Assembly: GCA_958404085.1 (NCBI GenBank)
Contig: CATXZX010000121.1
Location: 1 to 6,041, forward strand
DNA from: an uncultured Prevotellaceae bacterium
GTDB lineage: Bacteria > Bacteroidota > Bacteroidia > Bacteroidales > Bacteroidaceae
Length of the DNA stretch: 6,041 bases
Reading direction: 5' to 3'
The notes under the pieces are model-generated. The model was not told where the DNA came from and made no database searches. It saw only the letters and a program-made list of their open reading frames with translations. Shown here in pieces: positions 1 through 6,041 of the stretch. The first letter of the stretch is position 1. Every line of letters begins with the position of its first letter. The translations under genes and the position numbers were made by a program.

Positions 1-22
1 AGCAGTTGAGCCATACTTTCAT
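1..22 (-). CDS. Possible 5' end of a further minus-strand gene, cut by the window edge
   Basis: Reading the minus strand, an ATG at 22-20 opens a frame of seven codons (MKVWLNC) that runs off the left edge. It is the first ATG after an in-frame stop at 58-56, and the bases before it are A-rich, as is usual for Bacteroidota start sites. It would lie downstream of the DUF3078 gene on the same strand. Seven codons cannot identify a family, and a chance ATG is entirely possible. Confidence 0.2.
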
Positions 23-54
23 ATCTTTACTAACTTTTATCGGACAGCAATAAT

Positions 55-91
55 TTTAAAACAGCGGCCCTCCATTTGAAAATATCAGGGC
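55..91 (-). terminator. Weak candidate terminator of the DUF3078 gene
   Basis: On the minus strand GCCCT (91-87) can pair with AGGGC (71-67) across a 15-nt loop. After a five-base gap comes a short TTTT followed by AAAATT. The stem is only 5 bp and the T-run is short and displaced, so this is at best a weak intrinsic terminator. It lies about 65 bp past the DUF3078 stop codon, the right place for a 3' end. Confidence 0.22.
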
Positions 92-112
92 GAAAATAAA
101 CACGACAACTCA

Positions 113-130
113 CCCTTGCTTAAGCAAAGG
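113..130. repeat. Short inverted repeat after the DUF3078 stop codon
   Basis: A perfect 12-bp palindrome, TTGCTTAAGCAA, lies at 116-127. It extends on both sides to CC/GG pairs if A128 is bulged out. It begins about 25 bp beyond the DUF3078 stop codon. As RNA it could fold only with a small loop, and no T-run follows on either strand. A role in 3' end protection or as a protein-binding site is speculative. Confidence 0.3.
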
Positions 131-154
131 ACATAAGCTGTAAACGGGAATCGA

Positions 155-1477
155 TTAAAAACTCATATTCAACCCTAAAGAAAACCACTCGTAAAACTGG
201 AAATAGGATTTTCCTTTTTTCCGATTTACCGAATCGTCAAATCGCGGTTCTACAAAAAGGGTCGTAGCAAGATACTTATTGATGGACATACTGAATGTGT
301 TCTCCCAATCGATCTGAGCCAAATCGTAATCGGTAAAATAATAGATATGCCCTTTCCATTGTACATTCTTTATGACCTTCCAGGTGTAGTCGATGGTTAC
401 GTTCGAACCATAGGTATAACGCGAATGGTGGTTTGCTCGAAGACCAAACGACGTAACCAAACTCTTACGGTCAACATATTTGAAACGACAGGCAAACGGA
501 GAAATATTGGCCGAAATATTGAAATTTTTCACATTCAACTTATAATCCATACCTACAGACACCGTAGACTCAAATGGAGACATGAAATCCGAATAAACCT
601 TCCGGTCATTGTTACGATACGAGGGATGAAACTGCGTCCAACTCTGCAACAAAATAGTATAGTACCACAATTTGGTTGCACGCAAACCTAATTTATTGGT
701 CAGACGCAAAAGATCCGAATTCGTCTTGTAGCGATGTATTTTATCGCTTTTAGATGACTGAAAGCCTAACCTCATTTCCAACGTATTCTCGAACAGGATT
801 TTTCGCTTGTTGTTATAATTAGCCCGTATGGTGGCAGTCGCCAGAAAAGAATTGTTATCTTCACCACCTTTATACCAGTTGTCGGAAAAATAATTCTGTC
901 TGAAACTTAACGAATAAGATCCACTCACCTTCCAGAAGTTAGGCCTGTATACATAAATGTCCAGTTCATTATTGCTGATACCCGTATCGACTTTTTTCTC
1001 TTCCTTTTTGGTTAGTTCGACATCGGGTTTGACCTCATACGTTTCCTTGCGCAGGCTTTCCGTATTCTTGATTTCACGTTCTGTTTCGGATATGAGTGAC
1101 GGATTCTGAACATAAAGACGGCTGAAGAAATGGTCTACATATTCCTGCAAATCAATCTTCGCATCATAAAATCTATCGTTATCCTCAAAAGAATTGCCGA
1201 TAGACATCTTCTTTTTTACGGGTTCTGCATAATAAGTAGGGACAGTAAACAAACGGAAATAATAGGGATTCTGCAATGTGTCAGCACCTGCATAATGCCA
1301 GTCTTCATATTTATATATAAGCGACGTAAGGGAGTCGAGATAAGAATAATAAACAGGAGACAATGTAAACGTTTCACCCGACAGCCCTACGGCCGTTTCT
1401 CTTTTTTTCTGACTTTGCGCATAAAAATTTAAGCAGAATGCAAACAGAACAAGTATGACCAGCAACCTTTTATTCAT
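155..1477 (-). CDS. DUF3078 family outer-membrane beta-barrel protein
   Basis: This 440-residue protein of unknown function is probably an integral outer-membrane barrel. Residues 1-20 are a Sec signal peptide (basic MNKR, then a hydrophobic core), with likely cleavage at YA|QS. The cysteine at 15 is preceded by Phe and does not form a lipobox, so it is not a lipoprotein. Residues 21-125 are Tyr-rich and possibly periplasmic. Residues 130-165 are a charged, probably disordered linker rich in Glu and Lys. From about 178 to the end there are alternating amphipathic strands rich in Tyr, Trp and Asn, finishing in Phe440, a typical barrel C-terminus. The segment at 195-208 (NYFSDNWYKGGEDN) is the signature I associate with DUF3078. 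The start is the ATG at 1477-1475, just before the signal peptide and behind a TAnnTTTG box. The gene is transcribed divergently from pyrG. The family assignment comes from memory of related Bacteroides proteins; substrate and function are unknown. Confidence 0.85.
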   Translation of the reverse strand: MNKRLLVILVLFAFCLNFYAQSQKKRETAVGLSGETFTLSPVYYSYLDSLTSLIYKYEDWHYAGADTLQNPYYFRLFTVPTYYAEPVKKKMSIGNSFEDNDRFYDAKIDLQEYVDHFFSRLYVQNPSLISETEREIKNTESLRKETYEVKPDVELTKKEEKKVDTGISNNELDIYVYRPNFWKVSGSYSLSFRQNYFSDNWYKGGEDNNSFLATATIRANYNNKRKILFENTLEMRLGFQSSKSDKIHRYKTNSDLLRLTNKLGLRATKLWYYTILLQSWTQFHPSYRNNDRKVYSDFMSPFESTVSVGMDYKLNVKNFNISANISPFACRFKYVDRKSLVTSFGLRANHHSRYTYGSNVTIDYTWKVIKNVQWKGHIYYFTDYDLAQIDWENTFSMSINKYLATTLFVEPRFDDSVNRKKGKSYFQFYEWFSLGLNMSF

Positions 1478-1500
1478 TACTTACTATTCGATATTCGGAG

Positions 1501-1508
1501 CAAAGTTA
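1501..1508 (-). promoter_or_regulatory. Putative -7 promoter box for the DUF3078 gene
   Basis: On the minus strand this reads TAACTTTG, an exact match to the Bacteroides sigma-ABfr -7 consensus TAnnTTTG. It ends 23 bp before the ATG, predicting a leader of roughly 15-20 nt. The nearest upstream TTTG (1537-1534 on the minus strand) leaves a 25-bp spacer, longer than the usual 19-21, so the -33 element is poor or absent. Confidence 0.55.
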
Positions 1509-1527
1509 TTTATTTTTTATTGAATTC

Positions 1528-1549
1528 AGCCGCCAAACGGCTTTTTTTT
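1528..1549 (+). terminator. Small hairpin plus T8 run in the divergent spacer
   Basis: AGCCG (1528-1532) pairs with CGGCT (1538-1542) around the loop CCAAA, and the run of eight T continues to 1549. This has the form of a short intrinsic terminator reading in the plus direction. No plus-strand gene ends here, because the neighbour to the left runs the other way, and it lies upstream of the predicted pyrG start site. It could stop antisense read-through coming from under the DUF3078 gene, or it may be only promoter spacer sequence. Confidence 0.35.
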
Positions 1550-1550
1550 G

Positions 1551-1558
1551 TAATTTTG
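1551..1558 (+). promoter_or_regulatory. Putative -7 promoter box for pyrG-yidC
   Basis: TAATTTTG matches the Bacteroides -7 consensus TAnnTTTG exactly. It predicts a start site near 1562-1566 and a leader of about 40 nt before the GTG. No TTTG is present 19-21 bp upstream, where GC-rich hairpin sequence lies instead, so the -33 part is not recognisable. The leader is AT-rich, with no hairpin or attenuator and no Shine-Dalgarno sequence. Confidence 0.6.
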
Positions 1559-1602
1559 CAAACTTGAAGAATATAGTACTAAACAAATAAATTTTTTTCA
1601 TT

Positions 1603-3210
1603 GTGTCGGAAACAAAATACATTTTCGTAACCGGAGGTGTAGCCTCTTCATTGGGAAAAGGCATTATTTCCTCCTCCATTGGTAAACTGCTTCAAGCAAG
1701 AGGATACAACATTACTATTCAAAAATTCGACCCTTACATAAATATCGATCCCGGAACGCTGAATCCTTATGAACACGGCGAATGTTACGTAACAAAGGAC
1801 GGTCAGGAGACAGACCTCGATTTGGGTCATTATGAACGTTTTACAGGCATTCAGACTACACGCGCAAACAATATCACCACCGGACGCATCTATCAGAGTG
1901 TCATTGAAAAAGAACGCCGCGGAGACTATTTGGGAAAAACGATTCAAGTCATCCCCCACATTACGGATGAAATCAAAAGAAATATCAAACAGCTTGGAAC
2001 AAAATGCAAATTTGATTTTGTCATTACGGAAATCGGCGGAACGGTAGGTGACATCGAAGGTCTTCCGTTCCTGGAAGCCATTCGCCAGTTGAAATGGGAA
2101 ATGGGACAAAATGCCATCTGCGTACACCTCACTTATGTGCCCTATCTGGCGGCAGCCAAAGAATTAAAGACAAAACCAACGCAACATTCCGTTAAAGAAC
2201 TGCAAAGCGTCGGTATACAGCCCGATATTCTGGTACTACGTACAGAACACGAATTAGGTAGTGTACTGAGAAAGAAAGTAGCCAATTTCTGCAACGTAGA
2301 CCCTGAGGCTGTGGTGCAAAGTATCGACCAACCAACAATTTATGAGGTACCGTTACGCATGCAAGAACAAGGCCTCGACGCTACCATACTACGAAAAATG
2401 GGCATGGAAGTCGGTGAAACTCCGGGATTGGGTCCTTGGCGTGCATTCCTGGACCGCATGCACAACGCGACCAAAGTGGTACATATCGGTCTGGTAGGTA
2501 AATATGACTTGCAGGACGCATACAAAAGTATACTCGAAGCCTTGTCGCAAGCCGCTACCTATAATAATTATAAGTTGAAGACGCACTTCATTAACAGTGA
2601 ACAGTTAGACACAACGAACATAGCCGAAATCATGGAAGGAATGGACGGCATCGTCATCTGTCCGGGCTTCGGTCAACGCGGTATCGAAGGAAAAATCACA
2701 GCCGCACAATATTGCCGCGAAAATAACATCCCCACATTCGGTATCTGCCTGGGTATGCAGATGATGGTTGTAGAATTTGCTCGAAATGTACTTGGCTATA
2801 AAGATGCCAACAGCATTGAAATGAATGAAAAAACACAGCACAATGTCATCGACATCATGGAGGAACAAAAAAACATCACCAACATGGGCGGCACCATGAG
2901 ACTGGGTGAATATGCTTGTGTGTTAGCTGAAAATTCTTCTGTCCGCCAGATTTATGGTACAGACAAGATCATGGAACGCCATCGCCATCGTTATGAATTC
3001 AACAGTTCATACAAAGAGGAATACGAGGCAAAAGGCATGAAATGTGTCGGAACGAATCCGGATTCGGACTTGGTAGAAATTGTAGAAATACCGGAACTGA
3101 AATGGTATATAGGTACGCAATTCCATCCCGAATACAGCAGTACGGTACTTACCCCCCATCCATTATTCCTATCCTTCGTGAAAGCATCGATTGAAAACAA
3201 AGCACAATAA
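1603..3210 (+). CDS. pyrG: CTP synthase (glutamine-hydrolysing)
   Basis: PyrG makes CTP from UTP, ATP and glutamine (ammonia in the absence of glutamine), the last step of pyrimidine nucleotide synthesis, in the cytosol. All 535 residues are present, close to the roughly 545 of E. coli. The N-terminal amidoligase domain (about 1-270) has the P-loop-like GGVASSLGKG (11-20), DLDLGHYERF (71-80, with the Mg ligand Asp73), EIGGTVGDIE (143-152, Glu143) and the UTP/CTP contact segment KTKPTQHS (189-196). The class I glutamine amidotransferase domain (about 293-530) has the oxyanion segment PGFG (354-357), the nucleophile Cys382 in GICLGMQ, and His508 and Glu510 in FHPEYSS. The start is GTG: the conserved KYIFVTGG block begins at codon 5, and no in-frame ATG occurs before codon 167. 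CTP/UTP feedback and GTP activation are known for the family. yidC follows after 21 bp and is probably in the same transcript. No key residue is missing. Confidence 0.98.
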   Translation: MSETKYIFVTGGVASSLGKGIISSSIGKLLQARGYNITIQKFDPYINIDPGTLNPYEHGECYVTKDGQETDLDLGHYERFTGIQTTRANNITTGRIYQSVIEKERRGDYLGKTIQVIPHITDEIKRNIKQLGTKCKFDFVITEIGGTVGDIEGLPFLEAIRQLKWEMGQNAICVHLTYVPYLAAAKELKTKPTQHSVKELQSVGIQPDILVLRTEHELGSVLRKKVANFCNVDPEAVVQSIDQPTIYEVPLRMQEQGLDATILRKMGMEVGETPGLGPWRAFLDRMHNATKVVHIGLVGKYDLQDAYKSILEALSQAATYNNYKLKTHFINSEQLDTTNIAEIMEGMDGIVICPGFGQRGIEGKITAAQYCRENNIPTFGICLGMQMMVVEFARNVLGYKDANSIEMNEKTQHNVIDIMEEQKNITNMGGTMRLGEYACVLAENSSVRQIYGTDKIMERHRHRYEFNSSYKEEYEAKGMKCVGTNPDSDLVEIVEIPELKWYIGTQFHPEYSSTVLTPHPLFLSFVKASIENKAQ

Positions 3211-3231
3211 AAATCAACTAAGTAATTACGA

Positions 3232-5109
3232 ATGGATAAAAACACAATTACCGGTTTTGCACTGATGGTTGTTGTATTGATAGGTTTCAGTTACTACAAT
3301 CAGCCATCCAACGAAGAAATTGCGTACCGGCGTATGCAAGATTCAATCCAGATGGTGCAGGCACAACAAACAGCCAATGCAAAATCGGCAGAAAAAAAGA
3401 CAAAGGAACTAACGAATCCTGTTTTGGCAGATTCGAACAATTTGTTCCACCAGGCACTTTCTGGAAAAGAACAGATTGTGACATTATCGAACAAGGTTTC
3501 CCAAATAGACATCAATACGAAAGGAGGCCAGATTTCGCGTGTCATCCTGAAAAAATACATGGACCAAAAAGGGAATCCGATTACATTGTTCGATAAAGAA
3601 GACGCGGAGATTTCTTTTACGTTGCCCACACGGGACGGAATTGGACTGACAACTTCCGATTACTACTTTACACCGGTTGAACAAAGTGACTCAAGTGTCA
3701 TTATGCGATTGGTGGCCAGCAATGGAAAGTCCCTTGATTTCAAATATGAACTGCAAGGTGATCATTACATGGTCAACTTCACCGTGAGCAGTAATGGCCT
3801 TCAAAATTTCTTTCCGCAAAAGAACAATGAACTTAAGTTGAACTGGATAGAAGCAGCCCGCCAACAAGAAAAAGGATTCAAGTTCGAAAATCAATATGCT
3901 ACACTGACATACAAGATAAAAGACGAAGGAACGGATTACCTCAACGCAACAAAAGCGACCAATGAGAGCATTCCGGAATCATTGGATTGGATTGCTTTTA
4001 AAAACCAGTTCTTCAGTTGTGCGCTTATAGCCCATCAGGATTTGGCCGAAGCCAAATTGTCGAGTGAACCGCTTAATGAGAATAGCGGCTACCTGAAAAG
4101 ATACGAAGCCGAAGCAACGACGTTCTTCGATCCGAGCGGAAAAGAGCCGACTGTCATGCAATGGTATTTCGGTCCGAACCAGTACCGCTTACTTCAGGAA
4201 GAGAGTAAATTGACAAGAAGCGATAAAGAACTGGATCTCGAACAATTGGTTTATCTCGGATGGCCATTGTTCAGATGGATCAACCGCTATTTTACCATTT
4301 ATGTCTTTGACTGGCTTACAAAACTTGGCCTTTCCATGGGTATTGTATTGCTTCTCATCACGATGCTGCTTCGTTTCATCGTTTATCCCACAACGAAAAA
4401 AAGTTATCTTAGTAGTGCAAAGATGAGAGTTCTCAAACCAAAAATCGACGAAATAGCCAAGAAATATCCCAAACAGGAAGATAACATGAAAAAGCAGCAG
4501 GAAATCATGGCTCTTTACAGCAAGTACGGAGTCAGCCCGATGGGCGGTTGCCTGCCAATGCTGGTTCAGATGCCAATCTGGATCGCCATGTTTAATTTTG
4601 TCCCGAATGCCATTGAACTACGCCAGCAGAGTTTCCTTTGGGCAAAGGATTTGTCGACATACGACGACCTGATACACTGGGATACGCCCATCTGGCTTAT
4701 CGGTGACCATATAAGTATTTTCTGCCTGCTCTTCTCCATTACAAATATAGTATACAGCTGGATGAGTATGAAGCAACAAAAAGACACTATGGCAGGACAG
4801 CAAGCCGAACAAATGAAAGTCATGCAATGGATGATGTACCTGATGCCCGTTATGTTCTTCTTCTTCTTCAATGACTACTCGGCCGGTCTGAACTATTACT
4901 ACTTTATTTCTCTTTTATCGGGAGCCCTCACCATGTGGTATCTGCGACAAACGACAGACGAGCAGAAACTCCTGAAGAAACTGGAGGAGAATTATCAGAA
5001 ATACAAGGACAATCCGAAAAAGATGTCCGGATTGGCAGCCCGACTGGAAGCATTGCAAAAGCAACAGCAACAGATGCTTGAAGAACAGCGAAAGCGACAA
5101 AATAAATAA
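3232..5109 (+). CDS. yidC: Membrane protein insertase YidC (Oxa1 family)
   Basis: YidC inserts and folds inner-membrane proteins, alone or with SecYEG. The 625 residues show the long Gram-negative layout. The first membrane segment is at about 7-22, followed by a large periplasmic P1 domain (about 80-340). The conserved insertase core starts with TM2 at about 364-386, carrying Arg381 in LLRFIVYPTTKK, the equivalent of the groove arginine of E. coli YidC. A basic cytoplasmic helical hairpin follows (388-430), then TM3 with GVSPMGGCLPMLVQMPIW (433-450), TM4 at about 487-510, and the last two segments at about 531-570. A charged, Gln-rich tail of about 50 residues (573-625) is predicted to be helical or coiled coil. 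The ATG is chosen because TM1 begins a few codons later. The gene lies 21 bp after pyrG with no terminator or promoter between, so it is probably the second gene of that operon. It is complete, and the strong terminator at 5124-5167 ends the unit. Confidence 0.97.
   Translation: MDKNTITGFALMVVVLIGFSYYNQPSNEEIAYRRMQDSIQMVQAQQTANAKSAEKKTKELTNPVLADSNNLFHQALSGKEQIVTLSNKVSQIDINTKGGQISRVILKKYMDQKGNPITLFDKEDAEISFTLPTRDGIGLTTSDYYFTPVEQSDSSVIMRLVASNGKSLDFKYELQGDHYMVNFTVSSNGLQNFFPQKNNELKLNWIEAARQQEKGFKFENQYATLTYKIKDEGTDYLNATKATNESIPESLDWIAFKNQFFSCALIAHQDLAEAKLSSEPLNENSGYLKRYEAEATTFFDPSGKEPTVMQWYFGPNQYRLLQEESKLTRSDKELDLEQLVYLGWPLFRWINRYFTIYVFDWLTKLGLSMGIVLLLITMLLRFIVYPTTKKSYLSSAKMRVLKPKIDEIAKKYPKQEDNMKKQQEIMALYSKYGVSPMGGCLPMLVQMPIWIAMFNFVPNAIELRQQSFLWAKDLSTYDDLIHWDTPIWLIGDHISIFCLLFSITNIVYSWMSMKQQKDTMAGQQAEQMKVMQWMMYLMPVMFFFFFNDYSAGLNYYYFISLLSGALTMWYLRQTTDEQKLLKKLEENYQKYKDNPKKMSGLAARLEALQKQQQQMLEEQRKRQNK
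4855..4869 (+). repeat. (TTC)5 trinucleotide run inside yidC
   Basis: Five consecutive TTC codons encode Phe542-Phe546 in the penultimate membrane segment of YidC. Gain or loss of a unit would change the run by whole Phe residues without breaking the frame. The length is modest and is probably just the result of a Phe-rich membrane helix with biased codon choice. Confidence 0.6.
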
Positions 5110-5123
5110 CGAGAACACTCTAT

Positions 5124-5167
5124 AAAGCGAACTGTAAGGCTATTTCCACTTTACAGTTCGCTTTTTT
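5124..5167 (+). terminator. Strong Rho-independent terminator after yidC
   Basis: A perfect 14-bp stem pairs AAAGCGAACTGTAA (5124-5137) with TTACAGTTCGCTTT (5151-5164) around a 13-nt loop. The run of six T (5162-5167) directly follows the GC-containing part of the stem. It begins 15 bp after the yidC stop and ends 19 bp before the next ATG, so it should mark the end of the pyrG-yidC transcript and limit read-through into the peptidase gene. Confidence 0.92.
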
Positions 5168-5186
5168 GCACTAAACCCAATTCTAT

Positions 5187-6041
5187 ATGAAAAAAATCCT
5201 ATTCCTATTATCCTTATCATTAAGTATGACCCATCACATTCCGGTTTCAGCAAACCAGACAGCCGCCTCCGAAGCCGACGCAAAGGGAAATAAGTTCTTA
5301 ACACCCGAGATATTATGGTCTATGGGGCGTCTCAACAATTTTACATTGAGTCCTTGTGGAAAAAAAGCCGTTTACGATGTCACAAACTACGATATCAAAC
5401 AAAACAAAGGAACCACAACGCTTCATCTGTTAGACATGCAATCAGGCAATTCCAAGCTCCTGACAACAACACAAAAGAGCGAACATTCCGCACGTTTCCT
5501 ACCTAATTCCGAAAATATCACTTACATTTCCGCACAAGAAGGAGTTGCTCAAATCTGGTTGCTAGATCCTCTAAATAACACAAGACGCCAAATTACACAT
5601 GAGCAGCGCGATATTCTTGATTATGCCTTCTCGCCGGATGGTAAAAAGCTCATACTCATTATGGAAGTTCCCAGTTCCGCCTCCATAGATGAAAAAGAAA
5701 AAGATCTACCCCTTTCCAGTGGAATGGTAATCAATGACCTGATGTACAAGCACTGGGATCAGTACGTAAAATCCATACCCCATCCCTTTGTTGCCGATTT
5801 CGATGGTAATCAAGTAAGCAATGCCAAAGACTTGCTGGAAGGTACGTTCTACGAATGCCCCACACTTCCGTTTGGCGGAATCGAACAACTGGCATGGAGT
5901 CCCGACTCCAAATTTATCGCATACTCATGCAGAAAAAAAACGGGCGTAGAATATGCTGTAAGTACAGATTCGGATATTTTCCTCTACAACACAGGAACAG
6001 GCGAAACAATCAATCTTTGTAAAGAAGATAACTACAAAGCA
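5187..6041 (+). CDS. DPP5-like S9 family dipeptidyl peptidase, 5' part (cut by window end)
   Basis: The frame is open for 285 codons with no stop and is truncated by the window edge, not by mutation. The start ATG at 5187 opens a signal peptide (MKKILFLLSL onward) with probable cleavage after VSA at residue 22, so the product is exported, probably to the periplasm. The visible part is the N-terminal beta-propeller: blade-type repeats LSPCGKKAVY (54-63), FSPDGKK (148-154) and WSPDSKFIAY (237-246). The segments LMYKHWDQYVKSIPHPF (185-201) and RKKTGVEYAVSTDSDIF (249-265) closely resemble P. gingivalis DPP5 as I recall it. That enzyme releases dipeptides from oligopeptides and is about 684 residues long, so roughly 60% of the gene, including the Ser-Asp-His hydrolase domain, lies beyond the window. 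Catalytic competence therefore cannot be judged. The gene lies 77 bp after yidC behind a strong terminator. I see no TAnnTTTG box in the gap, so its promoter is unclear. Another S9 acylaminoacyl peptidase-like function is possible. Confidence 0.9.
   Translation, partial: MKKILFLLSLSLSMTHHIPVSANQTAASEADAKGNKFLTPEILWSMGRLNNFTLSPCGKKAVYDVTNYDIKQNKGTTTLHLLDMQSGNSKLLTTTQKSEHSARFLPNSENITYISAQEGVAQIWLLDPLNNTRRQITHEQRDILDYAFSPDGKKLILIMEVPSSASIDEKEKDLPLSSGMVINDLMYKHWDQYVKSIPHPFVADFDGNQVSNAKDLLEGTFYECPTLPFGGIEQLAWSPDSKFIAYSCRKKTGVEYAVSTDSDIFLYNTGTGETINLCKEDNYKA

Larger units (their letters stand above)
1..154. other. Intergenic region downstream of the DUF3078 gene
   Basis: Apart from the possible gene start at the left edge, I see no coding frame on either strand. 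The stretch holds two inverted repeats (67-91 and 113-130), either of which could form the 3' end of the DUF3078 transcript. Neither has a convincing T-run directly after it. No TAnnTTTG promoter box is visible on either strand. Confidence 0.5.

Noticed and set aside
347..691. 114-codon plus-strand open frame
   Set aside because: It lies wholly antisense to the DUF3078 coding sequence, has no promoter or recognisable protein features, and is explained by the complementary reading of a real gene.
1130..1432. 100-codon plus-strand open frame
   Set aside because: It is antisense to the N-terminal part of the DUF3078 gene. Its hydrophobic and basic composition follows from the complement and shows no family signature.
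174..1477. DUF3078 protein as a lipoprotein because of Cys15 in the signal region
   Set aside because: The residue before Cys15 is Phe, which breaks the lipobox rule of a small residue at that position. A normal signal-peptidase I site lies at YA|QS instead.
1562..1602. Possible attenuator or riboswitch in the pyrG leader
   Set aside because: The predicted leader is only about 40 nt, AT-rich and without a meaningful stem, so there is no room for a structured regulatory RNA.
1648..2127. 159-codon minus-strand open frame inside pyrG
   Set aside because: It is fully overlapped by highly conserved pyrG sequence on the other strand, and the translation has no recognisable domain.
4566..4871. 101-codon minus-strand open frame inside yidC
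   Set aside because: It is the complement of the conserved YidC membrane core. Its hydrophobic stretches mirror that sequence, and no promoter or start context supports it.
5315..5506. 63-codon plus-strand open frame overlapping the peptidase
   Set aside because: It is an out-of-frame shadow of the DPP5-like gene, whose true frame is clear from its signal peptide and propeller motifs.
5706..5888. 60-codon minus-strand open frame
   Set aside because: It is antisense to conserved peptidase sequence, including the LMYKHWD region, with no independent support.

Overview
The window looks like ordinary chromosomal DNA from a member of the Bacteroidales (Bacteroides, Parabacteroides, Porphyromonas or a close relative). 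The evidence is: an outer-membrane DUF3078-type barrel protein, a family typical of Bacteroidota; a YidC with the long Bacteroidota architecture; an S9 peptidase resembling Porphyromonas gingivalis DPP5; genes without Shine-Dalgarno sequences; and two promoter boxes matching the Bacteroides -7 consensus TAnnTTTG. I cannot name the species from the sequence alone.

Layout. Bases 1-154 are mostly non-coding, with two weak inverted repeats and, at the extreme left edge, a possible first few codons of another minus-strand gene. Bases 155-1477 (minus) encode a secreted DUF3078 outer-membrane protein. The 125-bp divergent spacer 1478-1602 holds one -7 box for each direction, with a small hairpin plus T8 run between them. 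Bases 1603-3210 (plus) are a complete pyrG (CTP synthase) starting at GTG. After 21 bp comes a complete yidC (3232-5109, membrane insertase). A strong 14-bp stem terminator with a T6 run follows (5124-5167). A DPP5-like secreted S9 peptidase starts at 5187 and runs off the right edge; only its signal peptide and part of the beta-propeller are present.

How the genes fit together. pyrG and yidC are probably co-transcribed, pairing nucleotide supply (CTP for RNA and phospholipid precursors) with membrane protein insertion. This is an inference from spacing, and no direct functional link is visible. The terminator after yidC should separate or attenuate transcription into the peptidase gene. The DUF3078 gene is transcribed away from pyrG. 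Both the DUF3078 protein and the peptidase carry export signals, so three of the four genes concern the cell envelope.

I found no mobile element, CRISPR array, tRNA, rRNA or clear riboswitch, and no convincing undescribed system. The most open biology is the unknown role of the DUF3078 protein and the compact divergent control region it shares with pyrG.
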